This document shows positions 62,025 through 64,000 of a stretch of DNA of 64,000 bases, piece by piece. How positions within the stretch are numbered: the stretch's first letter is position 1; each line of letters starts with the position of its first letter. This DNA comes from Geobacter sp. UBA5730. GTDB lineage: Bacteria > Desulfobacterota > Desulfuromonadia > Geobacterales > Pseudopelobacteraceae. The position numbers and the translations under genes were made by a program. The stretch covers positions 434,001 to 498,000 of the forward strand of contig DIGE01000014.1 in assembly GCA_002419465.1 (NCBI GenBank), read 5' to 3'. The notes under the pieces were generated by a model, which was not told the DNA's origin, made no database searches, and saw nothing but the letters and a program-made list of their open reading frames with translations.

Positions 62025-62750
62025 ATGCAGACCCTGCAGCGACGATCAGATGCCTGGCTGGGTATCACCCTGCTCCTGTCTGCCATGGTCCACATGGCGG
62101 CTTTCCTCGGCATAACCTGGCTGCAAGGCCTTTCACCCGATCCCGGGCAACTCCAGACCACCTACTACGTGGACGTGGTCAACCTGCCGGTAGCTTCGCC
62201 CCAGGCTGGCAGCCCCACCCCTGCCCCGGACAACACTGATCAGCCCCAGATTGCGTCGGCACCCCAGGCAGGTCCGATGATGACACCGGCGCCAACGGCG
62301 GCATCAGATGGCAAGGGCCCAAAAAGCGACTCACAGACCTTTCAGGAGCGGATGGCCAAACTGGAAGGCAAAGCAGCTGAGCAGCGCCAGTCAGCGGCCC
62401 TGGAGTCGCTACGTCAGAAGGTCTCCGGCGGCCGGCCCGGCATGCCGGGCGCCAGCGGCAGCCAGACCGGCAGCGACTACACCGCCTACCTGCATTCACG
62501 GCTCAAAGATGCCTTCCGCGACACCATTCAGTATCAGAGCAAGACCCCATTTGTGGTGGTCCGCCTGACCATTGATCGCGACGGCCGGGTCATGCGGACC
62601 CGCTTCGAACAAAGTAACAACGACAAGGTGTTTGAGAAGTCCGTCCAGCGGGCCATCGAGCTGGCTGAACAACGCATTGTCCCGCCGCCAGGCCGCACCA
62701 CCTACGAAGGCACCTTTGTCTTCAAACCCCAAGGAGTTTTGCAGCGATGA
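62025..62750 (+). CDS. tolA: TolA/TonB-type energy-transducing protein
   Basis: The 241-residue protein has an N-terminal membrane helix (AWLGITLLLSAMVHMAAFLGI) with the Ser/His pair of the TolQR-contact helix. A Pro/Ala/Gln-rich periplasmic spanner of about 100 residues follows, then a C-terminal TonB/TolA fold (YLHSRLKDAFRDTIQYQSKTPFVVVRLTIDRDGRV). It couples TolQR energy to the outer membrane. It is shorter than enterobacterial TolA, and the helical domain II is much reduced. The stop overlaps tolB by four bases. Confidence 0.87.
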   Translation: MQTLQRRSDAWLGITLLLSAMVHMAAFLGITWLQGLSPDPGQLQTTYYVDVVNLPVASPQAGSPTPAPDNTDQPQIASAPQAGPMMTPAPTAASDGKGPKSDSQTFQERMAKLEGKAAEQRQSAALESLRQKVSGGRPGMPGASGSQTGSDYTAYLHSRLKDAFRDTIQYQSKTPFVVVRLTIDRDGRVMRTRFEQSNNDKVFEKSVQRAIELAEQRIVPPPGRTTYEGTFVFKPQGVLQR

Positions 62751-64000
62751 AGCTGATCCTCCGCATGACACTGTGCCTTGCCCTGGTCGGCAGCCTGGCT
62801 ACCCTGGCCGGCAGCGCCACCTATATTGAAGTAACCGCACCGGGGAACCGGCTGTTGAAGCTGGCTATTGTCCCGCCACAACCTCTGGGCGCTACCGTGC
62901 AACCCGACCTTGCCAACGAGATGGCTGAAGCCCAGGTCTTTGATCTGACCATGTCGGGTCTCTTCACTGCCGAACGCCGCGATGCCGCTCCGTTAAGCCA
63001 GGGGCTCGGCCTGAGCATGGTTGATTATGTGCCCTGGCTGACCGCCGGCTACGACCTGTTGATCCGCGGTGAGTACGTGCTGCGCGGTGACGAGCTGACC
63101 GTGGAGTTCCGGCTGTTCGATGTGCTGAACAAAAAATCGCTGTTGGTCAAGCGCTATCTGGGACATCGTGCTGACCTGCGTCAATTTGCCCACGCCTTCA
63201 GTGATGAGGTGTTGGCCAGTCTGGCTGGCGAAAAGGGTCCCTTCACCTCGCGAATTGTCTTTGTCTCCAGCCAGTCCGGCAACAAAGAGATCTTTCTGAT
63301 GGATTGGGATGGCCATAATCCCCAGCAGATCACCAGGAGCGGCGCGATCACCCTAAGTCCTGACATCTCGCCGGATGGCCGTGAAATCATCTTCACCTCC
63401 TACAAACGAGGGAATCCCGACCTCTACAAACGGGCGCTTTCAAGCACGGTGGAGGTGCCTGTTTCCACCCGCCCTGGGGTCAACATCACCGGTGCCTGGT
63501 CTCCGGATGGCTCCAAAATCGCCCTGGCCCTCTCCAAGGATGGTAACACCGAACTCTACACCGTCAATCGCGACGGGTCGGCCCCCAACCGGCTTACCGT
63601 GACCCATGCTGCCAACCTGTCGCCGGCCTGGTCACCGGACGGCACCAGAATCGCTTTTGTCTCCGACCGGCTGGGCAAGCCCCACATATTTGTGATCGAT
63701 GCCAATGGCGGCAACCTTCGCAGACTCACCACCAACAATGGCAATAACTTCAACCCGGCCTGGTCTCCCAAGGGAGACAAGATCGCCTATACCCATATGG
63801 TTGATGGTTTTCAGATCTTCGTATGCAATATCGACGGCAACGGTGAGACGCAACTGACCAGCGAGGGCAGCAACGAACGGCCCCGCTGGTCTTCCGATGG
63901 CCGTTTGCTGGCCTTCAGCTCAAAGCGCAACGGTGCCGAGGCGATCTACGTGATGCGGGCCGACGGCTCAGGTCAGACCAAGGTCAGCCGCACGGCAGGA
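62747..64000 (+). CDS. tolB: TolB, periplasmic beta-propeller (3' end cut by window edge)
   Basis: From the ATG at 62747 (overlapping the tolA stop) the frame is open to the right edge, about 418 codons. A signal peptide (LRMTLCLALVGSLATLAGSA) precedes the N-terminal domain (IVPPQPLGATVQPDLANEMAEA). The propeller repeats that follow carry the usual SPDGxxIxF signature: AWSPDGSKIALALS, AWSPDGTRIAFVSD, AWSPKGDKIAYTH and RWSSDGRLLAFSS. TolB links the Tol complex to Pal in the periplasm. Only the last blade or so is missing. Confidence 0.95.
   Translation, partial: MKLILRMTLCLALVGSLATLAGSATYIEVTAPGNRLLKLAIVPPQPLGATVQPDLANEMAEAQVFDLTMSGLFTAERRDAAPLSQGLGLSMVDYVPWLTAGYDLLIRGEYVLRGDELTVEFRLFDVLNKKSLLVKRYLGHRADLRQFAHAFSDEVLASLAGEKGPFTSRIVFVSSQSGNKEIFLMDWDGHNPQQITRSGAITLSPDISPDGREIIFTSYKRGNPDLYKRALSSTVEVPVSTRPGVNITGAWSPDGSKIALALSKDGNTELYTVNRDGSAPNRLTVTHAANLSPAWSPDGTRIAFVSDRLGKPHIFVIDANGGNLRRLTTNNGNNFNPAWSPKGDKIAYTHMVDGFQIFVCNIDGNGETQLTSEGSNERPRWSSDGRLLAFSSKRNGAEAIYVMRADGSGQTKVSRTAG

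Noticed and set aside
61331..62161. Minus-strand frame across tolQ-tolR-tolA
   Set aside because: His-rich shadow of the conserved tol genes.

Overview
This window looks like chromosomal DNA from a Gram-negative, flagellated, anaerobic deltaproteobacterium of the Geobacter/Desulfuromonadales type. The evidence is a NrfD/NrfC-like complex paired with a triheme c-type cytochrome, a di-heme peroxidase, a ferredoxin-rubredoxin pair, a two-component pair with a sigma-54 activator, GC-rich coding sequence and a tolQRAB envelope cluster. The species assignment is inference. I see no rRNA, tRNA, CRISPR array or insertion sequence.

Layout. 1-4.7 kb (minus): a multi-GAF regulator cut by the left edge, an unrecognised 614-residue protein and a PhnP-like metallo-hydrolase. 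4.8-14.6 kb: single housekeeping and envelope genes on both strands (glycosyltransferase, CHASE2 remnant, cytochrome c peroxidase, porin-like protein, threonine aldolase, NlpC/P60 peptidase, uracil-DNA glycosylase, phospholipase C-like protein, CoaBC, glyoxalase-II-like hydrolase, ferredoxin, rubredoxin). 14.7-18.5 kb: a class V aminotransferase, then divergently a three-gene quinone-linked electron-transfer module. 18.5-19.7 kb: trxB and a small conserved-looking ORF.

19.7-44.3 kb (all minus) is the most unusual part, a flagellin-glycosylation island. A promoter at about 44.2 kb precedes two TPR proteins. These are followed by gmd, pseB, an SpsF-type cytidylyltransferase, a pseudaminic-acid-associated methylase, an RmlD-like reductase, a NeuB/PseI-like synthase, a GNAT acetyltransferase, further methyltransferases, an aminopeptidase-like protein and three glycosyltransferases, two of them giant multidomain proteins. 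Flagellin follows with its own sigma-28 promoter, then an unrecognised 219-residue protein, FlbT and FlaF. The cluster reads as making an unusual nonulosonic-acid-like sugar and placing it on flagellin, with FlbT/FlaF controlling flagellin synthesis. No PseC aminotransferase or PseG hydrolase is visible. One gene has a very AT-rich 5' half joined to a normal 3' half at a G8 tract.

44.3-50.7 kb: an NtrC-type regulator and its histidine kinase, a divergent lipidated beta-barrel, an ABC exporter and ssb. 50.8-53.8 kb: plsC, two small membrane-associated proteins and RNase J, mostly translationally coupled. 53.8-56.3 kb (minus): metX-ttcA-ispF under a SAM-I (S-box) riboswitch whose terminator sits directly on the metX ribosome-binding site. 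56.4-64 kb (plus): lipoprotein, OsmC-like protein, ftsK and a nitrilase-family amidase, a terminator, then tolQ-tolR-tolA-tolB, with tolB cut by the right edge.
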